Below are positions 25,432 through 32,920 of a stretch of DNA of 64,000 nucleotides, piece after piece. Within the stretch, counting starts at the first letter, position 1, and each line of letters opens with the position of its first letter. The position numbers were made by a program, and so were the translations under genes. Under the pieces are notes generated by a model, which did no database searches, was not told where the DNA came from, and saw only the letters and a program-made list of their open reading frames with translations. This DNA comes from Candidatus Aenigmatarchaeota archaeon. GTDB lineage: Archaea > Aenigmatarchaeota > Aenigmatarchaeia > GW2011-AR5. The DNA lies in NCBI GenBank assembly GCA_016187335.1, contig JACPJW010000001.1, positions 130,547 to 194,546 on the forward strand, written 5' to 3'.

Positions 25432-26184
25432 TTAGTGACCGCCGTATTTGAATAATGCAGTCATGTATATTTTTTCTAATTTAGGTATCTCTTCTCTGGG
25501 AAGACGTAACTCCAATGCTTCAAGCGTTCTGCTCATTGACCTGTATCTTACTGTATCCCTTATGAAAGGCTTGAATCCTTCTTTGCCGTCATGAGGGCTG
25601 ACATAATATCTGTTTACAAGATCGCCGAATGCAAGCGCCTCCCGATAAGGCGTTGTCGTCTCTATTTCTCTTCTTCCATTACCATCTTCATTAAGCCAGC
25701 CGCCGTATTCTGCGTATGTCTCCATGAAAAGCGTTGCTAGTGGTTGCGGAACATCAGCGCTTTTCAAAAGTCTTCTGGACCTGACATGCCTAGTTTCGTG
25801 GTCCGTGACTCTTTGAGGGCGTAAGTGAGAAGGTAAACGTCTATTGAAACCCATCACAGGAACTTTCACAGCATCTCTAATTGGGTCGTACTGGAAGCCT
25901 GTGACGCCTGGCGGACCGTTTTCATATACTACAACGGGTACTCTACTGTTTTCAGGTTTATCACCCACGCCAAGGTCATCTTCTTGGTTTATCTTCCTGA
26001 AAGACCTTTCTACGCTTGATCTAACATCATAAGGCAAACCGCTTGTATCCAGAGAAGGCATAAGGAGTCCGCGCAGCATTCCTCTTAATCTGAATCCGGG
26101 CATCATGAGCGTAAGTTCGTCCACTAATTCCTGCACGCTTGTCCCGCCCCTGTAGTCCGAAATGCTTCCTCTCATCCAAATCAC
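25432..26184 (-). CDS. putative zincin-like metallopeptidase, unrecognised family
   Basis: A 250-residue protein. HETRH (residues 129-133) is a perfect HExxH zinc motif. METYAEYGGW follows 20 residues later and offers E155 or E159 as third ligand, the gluzincin layout. There is no signal peptide or membrane helix, so it would act in the cytoplasm. The start GTG 26184 has AAGGA six bases upstream. The motif could be chance, but the spacing and flanking helices argue for a real site. Substrate unknown. Confidence 0.55.
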   Translation of the reverse strand: MIWMRGSISDYRGGTSVQELVDELTLMMPGFRLRGMLRGLLMPSLDTSGLPYDVRSSVERSFRKINQEDDLGVGDKPENSRVPVVVYENGPPGVTGFQYDPIRDAVKVPVMGFNRRLPSHLRPQRVTDHETRHVRSRRLLKSADVPQPLATLFMETYAEYGGWLNEDGNGRREIETTTPYREALAFGDLVNRYYVSPHDGKEGFKPFIRDTVRYRSMSRTLEALELRLPREEIPKLEKIYMTALFKYGGH

Positions 26185-26252
26185 ATCTATTCCTTGCCGC
26201 CCAGCGATTTAAGCTTTTCCCTTTTTAAAGCTATTCCCGGCTCTTTTTTATT

Positions 26253-26900
26253 ATGGCAAAGCGAAGGCTCCCCTCAGCAGCTAGGCAAAGAGCAGCCGTG
26301 CAAAGGCAGCGCCTTGCCCTGGAAAGGCAGAAGCGCCGCCTGGCATTGGCAAGGCAAAGGCAGCGGCTGTCATCGCAGTACGAAACGGAAGAAAAGCGGG
26401 CAAGCAGTGGAAGGCGCGTTTTCATAGCAGGGCTTGCTTTGATACTGGTCATAATTTTCCTTTATTTCTTTGTTATGTATCCTGCATTTGTCGCGAAGCC
26501 ATCTGTGGACAGGTTCCCCCTGGCCGCCGCTTCTGACATTGACAGCGAGCACATTAACTGGCTGATAAACGAGGCGGGCGGCTACAAGCTGCACCCCGAC
26601 TGGTATTTTTTCGGCGAAAGGCCTGAAATAGAAACAGTGATTACGGACCAGGGCAGGCGCTTCACCACGACGATAATAAACGGCTATCCCGTGACCGTGG
26701 AAGCGCCGGCAAAGAATCCGGACATACGCTTCCGCATAAGCAGCGGCGACTTTCTGCTTCTTTACGCGTCGCCGGACATACTGAAAACAGCGCAGGCCAT
26801 GAGGAACGAAGGCACCCTGCGCGTTGACTTGCTGAAGAGCGAGTTCGCCCTGACCGTGAAGGGCTACCGTGTCATCTATGACAAGCTGCCGTCTCCATGA
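26253..26900 (+). CDS. single-pass membrane protein with Arg-rich N-terminus
   Basis: A 215-residue protein. Residues 1-50 form a strongly basic helix of repeated RQR and LAL units, followed by a transmembrane helix (about 55-78, VFIAGLALILVIIFLYFFVMY). An external domain of about 130 residues ends VKGYRVIYDKLPSP. The basic helix may bind nucleic acid or acidic lipid at the inner face. No family name known to me. Confidence 0.7.
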   Translation: MAKRRLPSAARQRAAVQRQRLALERQKRRLALARQRQRLSSQYETEEKRASSGRRVFIAGLALILVIIFLYFFVMYPAFVAKPSVDRFPLAAASDIDSEHINWLINEAGGYKLHPDWYFFGERPEIETVITDQGRRFTTTIINGYPVTVEAPAKNPDIRFRISSGDFLLLYASPDILKTAQAMRNEGTLRVDLLKSEFALTVKGYRVIYDKLPSP

Positions 26901-26922
26901 TTCCTGCGCACAGTGATAAGTT

Positions 26923-27180
26923 ATGGATTTCACTTACAGAATACGCAAGATAAACCCGCGGTGGGGATACTCGCAGGCTGATCAGGTCAGAAATTATCTG
27001 GAATCCCTTGAGCAGCGCAGGATAGTCGGCGGGATTGTTTTCCTGTCCCCGCAGCCCGATGGCGATTTCTTTGACGTGACTTTCAGGCTCGGCGACACTT
27101 CCAAAGAACCCGAAATAACCCGGAAACTTTTGGAAGTCTACAGCGCGCAAATAAAGGATGACCCGGACACCAGTGCATAG
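26923..27180 (+). CDS. small hypothetical protein, 85 aa
   Basis: MDFTYRIRKINPRWGYSQADQ begins a compact alpha/beta protein with strands IVGGIVFLS and FFDVTFRLGD. It starts 22 bases after the membrane protein and is probably cotranscribed. Convergent with the dimethyltransferase gene. Function unknown. Confidence 0.6.
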   Translation: MDFTYRIRKINPRWGYSQADQVRNYLESLEQRRIVGGIVFLSPQPDGDFFDVTFRLGDTSKEPEITRKLLEVYSAQIKDDPDTSA

Positions 27181-27182
27181 GA

Positions 27183-27908
27183 CTACTTTTTCATTTTCCA
27201 CAATTCCTTCAGCTCGGACAGGCTCAGCTGGTGCACCTTCTTCTTCGCCATCTCTGCACGCGCGTCCCTGAACACCTTGCCTGCGTCTCTGTTGCGCTTC
27301 GCGTAGGTTATTTTAAGGAATGACCAGAAATCAGTGTTGAGCAATGATTTCTGCCGTAGTATAATTATAGCGGAATCAACGGCAGGCGGGTAGAAAGCCG
27401 TAGCAGGCACAATCCTGACAATATCCGAATCGCAGCAGTCAGCTACAGCAGCAGCAACCGCCTCCTTCTTCCACAGCTTCTCGGCAAACTCCTTCTGCAC
27501 GCACAAAACCGCAATGCTCCACTCATGCTGCAGAAGCTCTATCAGCAGCTTCTGCGACAGCGAGTAGGGTATGTTGGAGATGATTTTGTTGAATGTAAAA
27601 TACTGCTTGCCGCTCCGCTTTTCTTCCAGCGCCTGCAAGGCGTCGCCGATGATTACTTCTGTATTTTCCACCTTTCTCAGCAATGGAAGGAACCGCTTGT
27701 CTTCTTCTATCGCAACAACCCCGCATTTCCCCGCTATCTTCCGCGTCAGGTTCCCGGGCCCCGCGCCGATTTCCAGAACAGCATCAGAAGGCGACAGTCC
27801 GGCCAGTTCCACCTCAAAATCAAGAGTGCTGTTATCAGCCAGAAAAAACTGGTCCTTGCTGCGAAGAGGTTCTATTTTGTGTTCTTTCAGGACGCGTGCG
27901 ATATCCAT
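27183..27908 (-). CDS. rsmA: 16S rRNA dimethyladenosine transferase (KsgA/Dim1)
   Basis: A 241-residue methyltransferase. DQFFLADNSTLDF is the conserved N-terminal loop, LEIGAGPGNLT motif I and SNIPYSLS motif IV with the NxPY catalytic tetrad. It dimethylates two adjacent adenosines near the 3' end of 16S rRNA using SAM. It is slightly short, with a reduced C-terminal domain. Confidence 0.95.
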   Translation of the reverse strand: MDIARVLKEHKIEPLRSKDQFFLADNSTLDFEVELAGLSPSDAVLEIGAGPGNLTRKIAGKCGVVAIEEDKRFLPLLRKVENTEVIIGDALQALEEKRSGKQYFTFNKIISNIPYSLSQKLLIELLQHEWSIAVLCVQKEFAEKLWKKEAVAAAVADCCDSDIVRIVPATAFYPPAVDSAIIILRQKSLLNTDFWSFLKITYAKRNRDAGKVFRDARAEMAKKKVHQLSLSELKELWKMKK

Positions 27909-27962
27909 GGGAGTAGTATTGTTATAAAGTTTTTAACTTGAAACAAAGATTTGGCGGTTCAG

Positions 27963-28343
27963 ATGGTTTGGTACGTAGGACCGGCTGCAAACGGTACGTT
28001 GGTGGAGCTTATTGCCCGGTGGGAACCGAAAGCAAGTGAAATCAGGCTTGTGAGACATAGGAGTGTTTATTACATTAGTGTCTTGTACCCGACAGACCTT
28101 TCAACATCTTACCTTGAAGTGGGTCCGATATTGTCTTATGTCTGCGTAGGAAGACGGGAAGTCGATAATTTGAGCAGAGAAGTAAATGAACTTACTGATC
28201 CAAAAGGCGGAATAATACCGGTAGTCAGGCTCTTAAGAGATAAAGATGATAGAACAACTAAAATACCAACTTACAAATTTTATGTACCAAGAAAAAGTAA
28301 AAGGCTCAAAAAGGTGAGAACTAGGCTTGCTGTACGAAGCTAG
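27963..28343 (+). CDS. hypothetical protein, 126 aa
   Basis: MVWYVGPAANGTLVELIAR begins a beta-rich soluble protein with a very basic C-terminus (FYVPRKSKRLKKVRTRL), which suggests nucleic acid or ribosome contact. No family recognised. Base composition is A/T-rich compared with the flanking housekeeping genes. It is convergent with rpoN. Confidence 0.55.
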   Translation: MVWYVGPAANGTLVELIARWEPKASEIRLVRHRSVYYISVLYPTDLSTSYLEVGPILSYVCVGRREVDNLSREVNELTDPKGGIIPVVRLLRDKDDRTTKIPTYKFYVPRKSKRLKKVRTRLAVRS

Positions 28344-28364
28344 TTTTCTTTACGATCTGCGTCT

Positions 28365-28568
28365 CTAAATCCTGAACTTCGCTATCTTTTCCAGGGTATC
28401 TATGTGCGTCATGAAGAGCGCCCTGCAGCAGTAGCTTTTCATCCCTAAATCGTCCAGGACTTTCCCCGCAGGCTCGCCGCTGGCAACCCTTTGCCTGAAC
28501 TTCTCGAACATCCCGCCTACAGGGCGGCCGCAACTCATACACCTGACTGGTATTAAGGTAATTATCAC
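28365..28568 (-). CDS. rpoN: RNA polymerase subunit N
   Basis: A 67-residue zinc-bundle subunit (Rpb10 homologue). The N-terminal CMSC and the later SYCCRALF supply the CxxC...CC zinc ligands. It joins RpoD and RpoL in the assembly platform of archaeal RNA polymerase. The start is GTG within AAGGTGATAATT. It is the last gene of the S13-to-RpoN operon on the minus strand. Confidence 0.96.
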   Translation of the reverse strand: MIITLIPVRCMSCGRPVGGMFEKFRQRVASGEPAGKVLDDLGMKSYCCRALFMTHIDTLEKIAKFRI

Positions 28569-28601
28569 CTTGTTTTTTTTCTTCTATGATGTCCTCTTCG
28601 T

Positions 28602-29096
28602 TTAACGCTTGCTCTGCTGCTTTGTAGCCCTCGGCCCGTCCTTGCTGCGCGAAGGCTTGTGCGGCTCCGTCCTGCGGGGATCCGACACGAGCAGCGACCT
28701 GTCATAATCAACGTACATGCGCTTCAGCTTCTCGTCCTTGCTCCACGCCACCAGGCCGTTGGCTATTGCTGTTCTCGCGGCGTCCGCCTGGCCCCACATC
28801 CCGCCGCCCTTCACGCTGACGGAAATGTCCAGGCTGCGCCACGAATCCTTTGCAATTATCAGCGGCTCCTTTATCCTCATCTGCCTGTATCTGGGCTGTA
28901 CCAGATCCAGGGGCACGCCGTTTATCCTGATAACGCCCCTGCCCTCCCTGACAACAGCTCTTGCAATCGCTTTCTTTCTCTTGCCCACGGTTATGATTAT
29001 CTTCGCCTTTTTCTTGCGCGCAGGCGCTGCGGCTTCAGCTGCCTCTTTCTTTTCCTGTGCTGCCAGCGGCTTAGGTTCTAGTTGAAGTTCTTGCAT
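28602..29096 (-). CDS. rps9: 30S ribosomal protein S9
   Basis: A 164-residue protein with an unusual Ala/Lys-rich N-terminal extension (about 32 residues) before the core IIITVGKRKKAIARAVVREG. The C-terminus DPRRTEPHKPSRSKDGPRATKQQSKR reaches the P-site tRNA in the ribosome. ATG 29096 follows GTGATAATC, which overlaps the stop of the upstream cargo gene. Confidence 0.97.
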   Translation of the reverse strand: MQELQLEPKPLAAQEKKEAAEAAAPARKKKAKIIITVGKRKKAIARAVVREGRGVIRINGVPLDLVQPRYRQMRIKEPLIIAKDSWRSLDISVSVKGGGMWGQADAARTAIANGLVAWSKDEKLKRMYVDYDRSLLVSDPRRTEPHKPSRSKDGPRATKQQSKR

Positions 29097-29101
29097 GATT
29101 A

Positions 29102-29416
29102 TCACGAATGAGTCTGACGACTTCTGGAGCTTATTTCAAGATTAAGGTCTCTTATCGCCCGCGGATCCGGAGTTGTAACATCCACTATTCCTAAAAATTC
29201 ATAGCCCATTATACCCATTCTTCTTGTCACTTCTCTTGCTAAATAAGGACCTCTTAAATCTACAATTCCATCCGGATTTTCTCTTCCATAAGAGAAAGTC
29301 ATCATTTCGTGGTAATCAGGAGGGGATTTGCCTTCAACGATAAATATGCCGTTTGCATCTACAGCGATATTTGCTTCCGGTGGCTTTCTGAATCGCATTG
29401 TTAATTGAAAGAACAT
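29102..29416 (-). CDS. unrecognised gene inserted between L13 and S9
   Basis: A 104-residue protein starting MFFQLTMRFRKPPEANIAVD, with a beta-rich first half and a Ser/Arg tail. ATG 29416 has GGTGA upstream. Archaeal operons normally run L13-S9 directly, so this is cargo. It looks more A/T-rich than both neighbours. Its TGA overlaps the S9 leader (GTGA), so it is translated in the operon. Function unknown. Confidence 0.65.
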   Translation of the reverse strand: MFFQLTMRFRKPPEANIAVDANGIFIVEGKSPPDYHEMMTFSYGRENPDGIVDLRGPYLAREVTRRMGIMGYEFLGIVDVTTPDPRAIRDLNLEISSRSRQTHS

Positions 29417-29434
29417 TTTGTCACCTTTTAGGTT

Positions 29435-29848
29435 TTAGATCTTCTCGTGCCATCCGAGCGCCTTTGCCAGATTTCCGACTTTAATATAGTCCGTCTTGAT
29501 CTCTTTCACGGCTATGCTTTTTGTTTCCTTACCGGCAAGCTCGGCAGGCAATCCGATATGAACGCGCAGCCTTTTAAAAGAGGCTCTGCCCGACGGCTTC
29601 TTGTACTCCATCATGCCCCTGACAGTCCTGCGCACGATCATGTCAGGCTTCTTGGGAAAGAAAGGCCCGTGCTGAGGGCTGCCAATCCTGCGGCGCTTCA
29701 AATACTTCCCTACAATCTGCTTGGGGCTGCCTGTTATTATCGCCTGCTCGGAATTGACAATAACAACGTCCTCGCCCTTCTTCAGCATTTTGGCTATTTC
29801 AGACGCCATCCTCCCGAGCACAGCATTGCGCGCGTCAATGATTATCAT
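29435..29848 (-). CDS. rpl13: 50S ribosomal protein L13
   Basis: A 137-residue protein starting MIIIDARNAVLGRMASEIAK, with IVNSEQAIITGSPKQ and RTVRGMMEYKKPSGRASFKRLRV. ATG 29848 lies six bases after GGTG. Upstream in the operon are a 43-residue ORF and the gene 30028-30384. Confidence 0.97.
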   Translation of the reverse strand: MIIIDARNAVLGRMASEIAKMLKKGEDVVIVNSEQAIITGSPKQIVGKYLKRRRIGSPQHGPFFPKKPDMIVRRTVRGMMEYKKPSGRASFKRLRVHIGLPAELAGKETKSIAVKEIKTDYIKVGNLAKALGWHEKI

Positions 29849-29875
29849 GGTGACACCAAAGCAAGAATACATGAA

Positions 29876-30007
29876 CTAATGAGTATTATCCCATCTATCA
29901 TAAAGCTCATCTCTATATTTGTAGATTAAACCTTCACTGTTATGACCTTTCTTCAAAAGTTCAAGTGCCTTTTTTATATTTTCATTTTCTTTCGTATCGT
30001 CTGTCAT
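29876..30007 (-). CDS. small ORF, 43 aa, in the ribosomal operon
   Basis: ATG 30007 opens MTDDTKENENIKKALELLKK and ends YRDELYDRWDNTH, a charged, mostly helical peptide. It lies between the gene ending at 30028 and L13, with 20- and 27-base gaps, and fills the space exactly. Coding status is inferred from protein-like composition. Confidence 0.5.
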   Translation of the reverse strand: MTDDTKENENIKKALELLKKGHNSEGLIYKYRDELYDRWDNTH

Positions 30008-30027
30008 AATACAACCCTTCCATTCAG

Positions 30028-30384
30028 TCACCCGAAATACTCAGGCTGCTGGGTTATCTGCGACGCAGCCTGCGCAGCCTGCTTTGCCAAAGCCCTTTTT
30101 TTCTTGTCGTCGTATTTCTTGTATTCCTTCCATATCGCATCAGCAGTCTTTCCCCTGAGTATTTTCACTATCACGTGCCTTGGCATGTGGCTGCTTTGCG
30201 ACACGGAAGTGTAGTCAACAAGCACGATGTCGCCTTCCTTGACATCAGCGGCTATCTTGGCATCAACCGCAAACGTGAAAAGATTTTCGTCCCACATCTC
30301 TACAAGGGCCTGCGTCGTCGCGTCGCCCTTCACTTCCCTGTCCTTTGCCGAAAATATCTTCAATACTCTGCCGGGATGGTACAT
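30028..30384 (-). CDS. unknown protein between L18e and L13
   Basis: A 118-residue protein from MYHPGRVLKIF. Residues 1-75 look like a small beta barrel (FTFAVDAKIAADVKEGDIVLVDYTSV), possibly an OB-fold. The C-terminus is a Lys/Ala helix with a Gln-rich end. Nine bases separate it from L18e. A ribosome- or RNA-related role is suggested only by context and fold impression. Confidence 0.7.
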   Translation of the reverse strand: MYHPGRVLKIFSAKDREVKGDATTQALVEMWDENLFTFAVDAKIAADVKEGDIVLVDYTSVSQSSHMPRHVIVKILRGKTADAIWKEYKKYDDKKKRALAKQAAQAASQITQQPEYFG

Positions 30385-30393
30385 GGCAACCAC

Positions 30394-30738
30394 TCAAACT
30401 ACAATCCTTCCTTTTGTTTCTTTACCCAAAGCCTCTTTCAGCATCAGGGCTTTTCCGCCGGCTTTTTCTATCTTTTCCTTTGCTGAAGAAGAATAACCGA
30501 GCGCGTAGACATTTATTTTTTTTGTCGCGCTGCCCGATGAAAGAACCTTGCCGGGCACGAAAACACTGTCATTATCTGAAGCTGCCTTGTTTATCTTGAA
30601 CAACGTGACGCCTTTTTTCTGCCGGCGCGGCTTTGCCAGATGTTTTGCCAGCTGCGAATGGAAAGGCGTTTTCTTCGCGCGCAGTTCCGCTATCAGCTTC
30701 GCTAGCTCAGGATTCGTCGGGCCTGTCGGTTTTGGCAT
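30394..30738 (-). CDS. rpl18e: 50S ribosomal protein L18e
   Basis: A 114-residue protein starting MPKPTGPTNPELAKLIAELR, with VFVPGKVLSSGSATKKINVYALGYS typical of L18e and L15. ATG 30738 follows GTGATTATC. It heads the downstream half of the split S13-RpoN operon. Confidence 0.96.
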   Translation of the reverse strand: MPKPTGPTNPELAKLIAELRAKKTPFHSQLAKHLAKPRRQKKGVTLFKINKAASDNDSVFVPGKVLSSGSATKKINVYALGYSSSAKEKIEKAGGKALMLKEALGKETKGRIVV

Positions 30739-30842
30739 GATAATCACACAAATTGTTAAAGCGGAAAAGACGGCTCTGCGTTCTTTCGCTTAATGACTTT
30801 TATTTGCTTGAGCATTAAAACTTAAAAGCACATGTTTTTGAT

Positions 30843-30865
30843 AGAACTTTTTTTGAAAAAGTTCT
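30843..30865. repeat. AACTTTT-type palindrome next to the ncRNA
   Basis: AGAACTTTTTTTGAAAAAGTTCT ends exactly where the first helix of the RNA candidate at 30866 begins. It may be a terminator for transcription from the left or part of the promoter region. Confidence 0.6.
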
Positions 30866-31127
30866 GCGGGGGTTCCCGAGAAGCCCTTTTTAGAAAAAAG
30901 CGCTTGCGGAAAAACTAAGGAGGGTTAGGGAATGGCCAAAGGGGCAGGACGGTTGCCGTGAAAATGGTGCCGGGCTTCACTTAAGGCATGGCTTAAGTTT
31001 CGAGCTAAGACAGCTTAGCTATGAAAGAAATCCTGTGGCTTAGTGCCTTCGAGAGTTCGAATGCGCCCTTTCTTGGAAAGAAAGCGTGCACGGAAAGAAA
31101 CGGGTGCCGAAAATCTCTTCCCCCGCA
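30865..31127 (+). ncRNA. candidate structured RNA, identity unknown
   Basis: About 263 bases without a reading frame, closed by an end helix: GCGGGGG (30866-30872) pairs with CCCCCGC (31120-31126), followed by a T run. Inside are AAAGGG/CCCTTT, CAGGA/TCCTG and perfect hairpins ACTTAAG-gcatgg-CTTAAGT, AGCTAAG-acag-CTTAGCT and CTTTC-ttg-GAAAG. The nested, branched layout and GAAA-rich joints look like a functional RNA. RNase P RNA is one hypothesis (GTGAAAATGGTGC vaguely recalls its specificity domain), but I cannot find its conserved P4 strands. SRP RNA motifs are absent. Confidence 0.5.
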
Positions 31128-31171
31128 TTTTTCTGCCTTGTAGAAAGCTTTAAATTTCTATAATGCATCCT

Positions 31172-31190
31172 TACTTTAAAGTAGTGAATG
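31172..31190 (+). promoter_or_regulatory. palindromic motif before the proteasome-like gene
   Basis: TACTTTAAAGTAGTGAATG contains the 12-bp palindrome TACTTTAAAGTA and lies directly before ATG 31192, downstream of TATA-like CTTTAAATTT (31148-31157). Nearly the same motif precedes 59252 (minus) and 24084. Confidence 0.5.
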
Positions 31191-31191
31191 T

Positions 31192-32091
31192 ATGACTCTA
31201 ATTTCATTCTTAAGAGCAGGACCTGGAGTTGGTGTGGGACACTCTGATCGCCAGCTATTGTACACCTCGCGTGCTAGGCCTTCGGAAACTTATCAGGCAA
31301 AGGAAAGAAAAGTCATAATGCTAGGCAGTGAGCATTGTGTTGGATACGCAACCGGAATTGACGTAGGATACGCCCGGAAAATAGTTCATTCGGCAAAACG
31401 TGCTGTGGAGTCTCGTTTGCGGGACGGACCTGTCACCTTCAAGGAAGTGCGGGGTATGGTGACAAAGGCGTATGATGAGGTTCGTTCCGGGAAAGTTCCT
31501 AAGAATTTTGATGTGGATCTTATTATTGCAGGTCTTGATGAAGACCCTCCAAATTTTGTTACTCATGAAACCAGTTTTATATCTCCCAGACCTCCGCCCA
31601 GGGATTTTAGCATAGTAACTTATGACAAAAGCGGAGAGCTAGTTTATCACACGTATACAGCTTCAATAGGCTCCGCATCCGACACAGCTGACAGATTTAT
31701 CAATGAGTTCCTGGAAACCGTGAACCCAAGGCAGCCTTATCTCGGGCTTGTAAGATGCGCCCAAGTAGTGATGGAAGCGCACAGAATAGCCGAGAAAAGA
31801 CATAGGGGAAGCGTAGGAGAAAGAGATCAGTTGGTATGGATAAACGATAATCCAACATTTCAAGAAACAAGCGAGAAAGAAACGTCCTTACTCGGTAGCA
31901 GCCTGCGCTTGAAGGCACAAGGCCTGCTGACTGGTGAAGTGGTTAATGAGGTCTTTAAAGTAATTTTGAATCGTGATAATTCCGAAAGGGATGCAGCTAC
32001 CAGAGTAAGAGATAAGTTAAGAGAAATTCTTTTATCGGATAGTGACGGTGCAAGACGTCTCCTCGATTACGTTCTTTTTGGAAGAAATTAA
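31192..32091 (+). CDS. divergent proteasome-like (Ntn-hydrolase fold) protein, orphan
   Basis: A 299-residue protein whose strand and helix order resembles 20S proteasome subunits. It has a beta strand at the N-terminus with Thr2 exposed after Met removal, DR at 19-20, K40 before VIMLGSEHCVGYATG, helix RKIVHSAKRAVESR, then VDLIIAGLDEDPP, FSIVTYDKSGEL, and YTASIGSASDTADRFINEFLE matching the GSG-A helix. A further C-terminal 100 residues are helical. Similarity is by pattern only, not proven. It lies on + inside a minus-strand ribosomal operon. Composition is A/T-rich. It could be a self-processing peptidase or an inactive relative. Confidence 0.5.
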   Translation: MTLISFLRAGPGVGVGHSDRQLLYTSRARPSETYQAKERKVIMLGSEHCVGYATGIDVGYARKIVHSAKRAVESRLRDGPVTFKEVRGMVTKAYDEVRSGKVPKNFDVDLIIAGLDEDPPNFVTHETSFISPRPPPRDFSIVTYDKSGELVYHTYTASIGSASDTADRFINEFLETVNPRQPYLGLVRCAQVVMEAHRIAEKRHRGSVGERDQLVWINDNPTFQETSEKETSLLGSSLRLKAQGLLTGEVVNEVFKVILNRDNSERDAATRVRDKLREILLSDSDGARRLLDYVLFGRN

Positions 32092-32124
32092 TATGTTCTT
32101 ACGGCCTTTGTAAATAACCGTTGC

Positions 32125-32787
32125 TTACTTCACCGCTTTCTTCAGCTCAGAAGAAAATTCCTCGGCGCGCCTTTCAAGTTCATTCAATGCTATCTCGACA
32201 ATTTCCGCAGCCTTCAGGCCGGATACGCTCTCGACTTCAAAAACAAACTCCTCTTCGCGGAACTTCACGTCGTCTCCCTGCGGGTCCTCGGGCCTGCCGG
32301 CAACGGGGTTCTTGTATCCCACAACAGCTGCCTGCCATTTGGCGTGCTCCTTGCCGAAGCCCAGCTGCGCTATGGCTTCGAATTTCAGCCTTTGGTTCTC
32401 ATAGAGTTCCACTATAGGTATTTCCGGGTCAGCCGGCTGCACGCTGTCGTCGCTGCTCTTGATGTCGGAAGCCTTCACCATGCACGGCCCTGTCTTTTCC
32501 AGTACAAGCGTAACTTCACAGGAAGAGCAGCCTTTGCCGCCGCACTTGCATTCGTCCTTTGTCCTGTATATCTTCCTGCTGTAGGTGAGCGGTATCAGAC
32601 CCACGCGGTGCGCAATTATCTCGTCAAAAAGACCCGAGCCGTTTTCCTCAAAATCAACGTTCTCAACAGCCATGGTCGGCACTTCGTTGACCATGACGCG
32701 CCGCAATGCATTCGCAAAGCCCGCGTCGCTGTCTTCCAGAGCGAAGGATAATTTCTTTTCAGATTTTTCCAAAATTCGGAGTTTCAT
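32125..32787 (-). CDS. rpoD: RNA polymerase subunit D
   Basis: A 220-residue subunit (Rpb3 homologue). GFANALRRVMVNEVPTMAVE is the dimerisation motif shared with bacterial alpha. The inserted ferredoxin-like domain keeps CKCGGKGCSSC, four Cys that may still bind a cluster or zinc. It forms the platform with L, N and P subunits. In this window it is separated from S11 by the MFS gene and from L18e by the ncRNA and proteasome-like gene. Confidence 0.96.
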   Translation of the reverse strand: MKLRILEKSEKKLSFALEDSDAGFANALRRVMVNEVPTMAVENVDFEENGSGLFDEIIAHRVGLIPLTYSRKIYRTKDECKCGGKGCSSCEVTLVLEKTGPCMVKASDIKSSDDSVQPADPEIPIVELYENQRLKFEAIAQLGFGKEHAKWQAAVVGYKNPVAGRPEDPQGDDVKFREEEFVFEVESVSGLKAAEIVEIALNELERRAEEFSSELKKAVK

Positions 32788-32839
32788 GACAAATACACCA
32801 TTAATGCAACAAAGAAATTCATCAGAAGTTTTAAATACT

Positions 32840-32899
32840 AGAATTTCCCCTTAAAGGAAAATTCTGTCTTTCAAACCATATCTTTATGGTTTTTAAATA
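32840..32899 (+). promoter_or_regulatory. two hairpins abutting the MFS TATA box
   Basis: GAATTTCC/GGAAAATTC (32841-32864, one bulge) and AAACCATA-tctt-TATGGTTT (32873-32892) are followed at once by TATA-like TTTTTAAATAG, about 25 bases before ATG 32921. The layout resembles the L15e promoter and could be an operator. Confidence 0.5.
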
Positions 32900-32920
32900 G
32901 CAAATTTATTAAGGTTTTCT

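Noticed and set aside
31030-31070. tRNA-like GAGAGTTCGAATGCGCC inside the ncRNA candidate
   Set aside because: The bases around TTCGAAT do not form a T stem and no acceptor or anticodon arm fits.
30865-31127. SRP (7S) RNA
   Set aside because: No TGTAA Alu motif and no helix 8 GGAAG/AGCAG signature on either strand.
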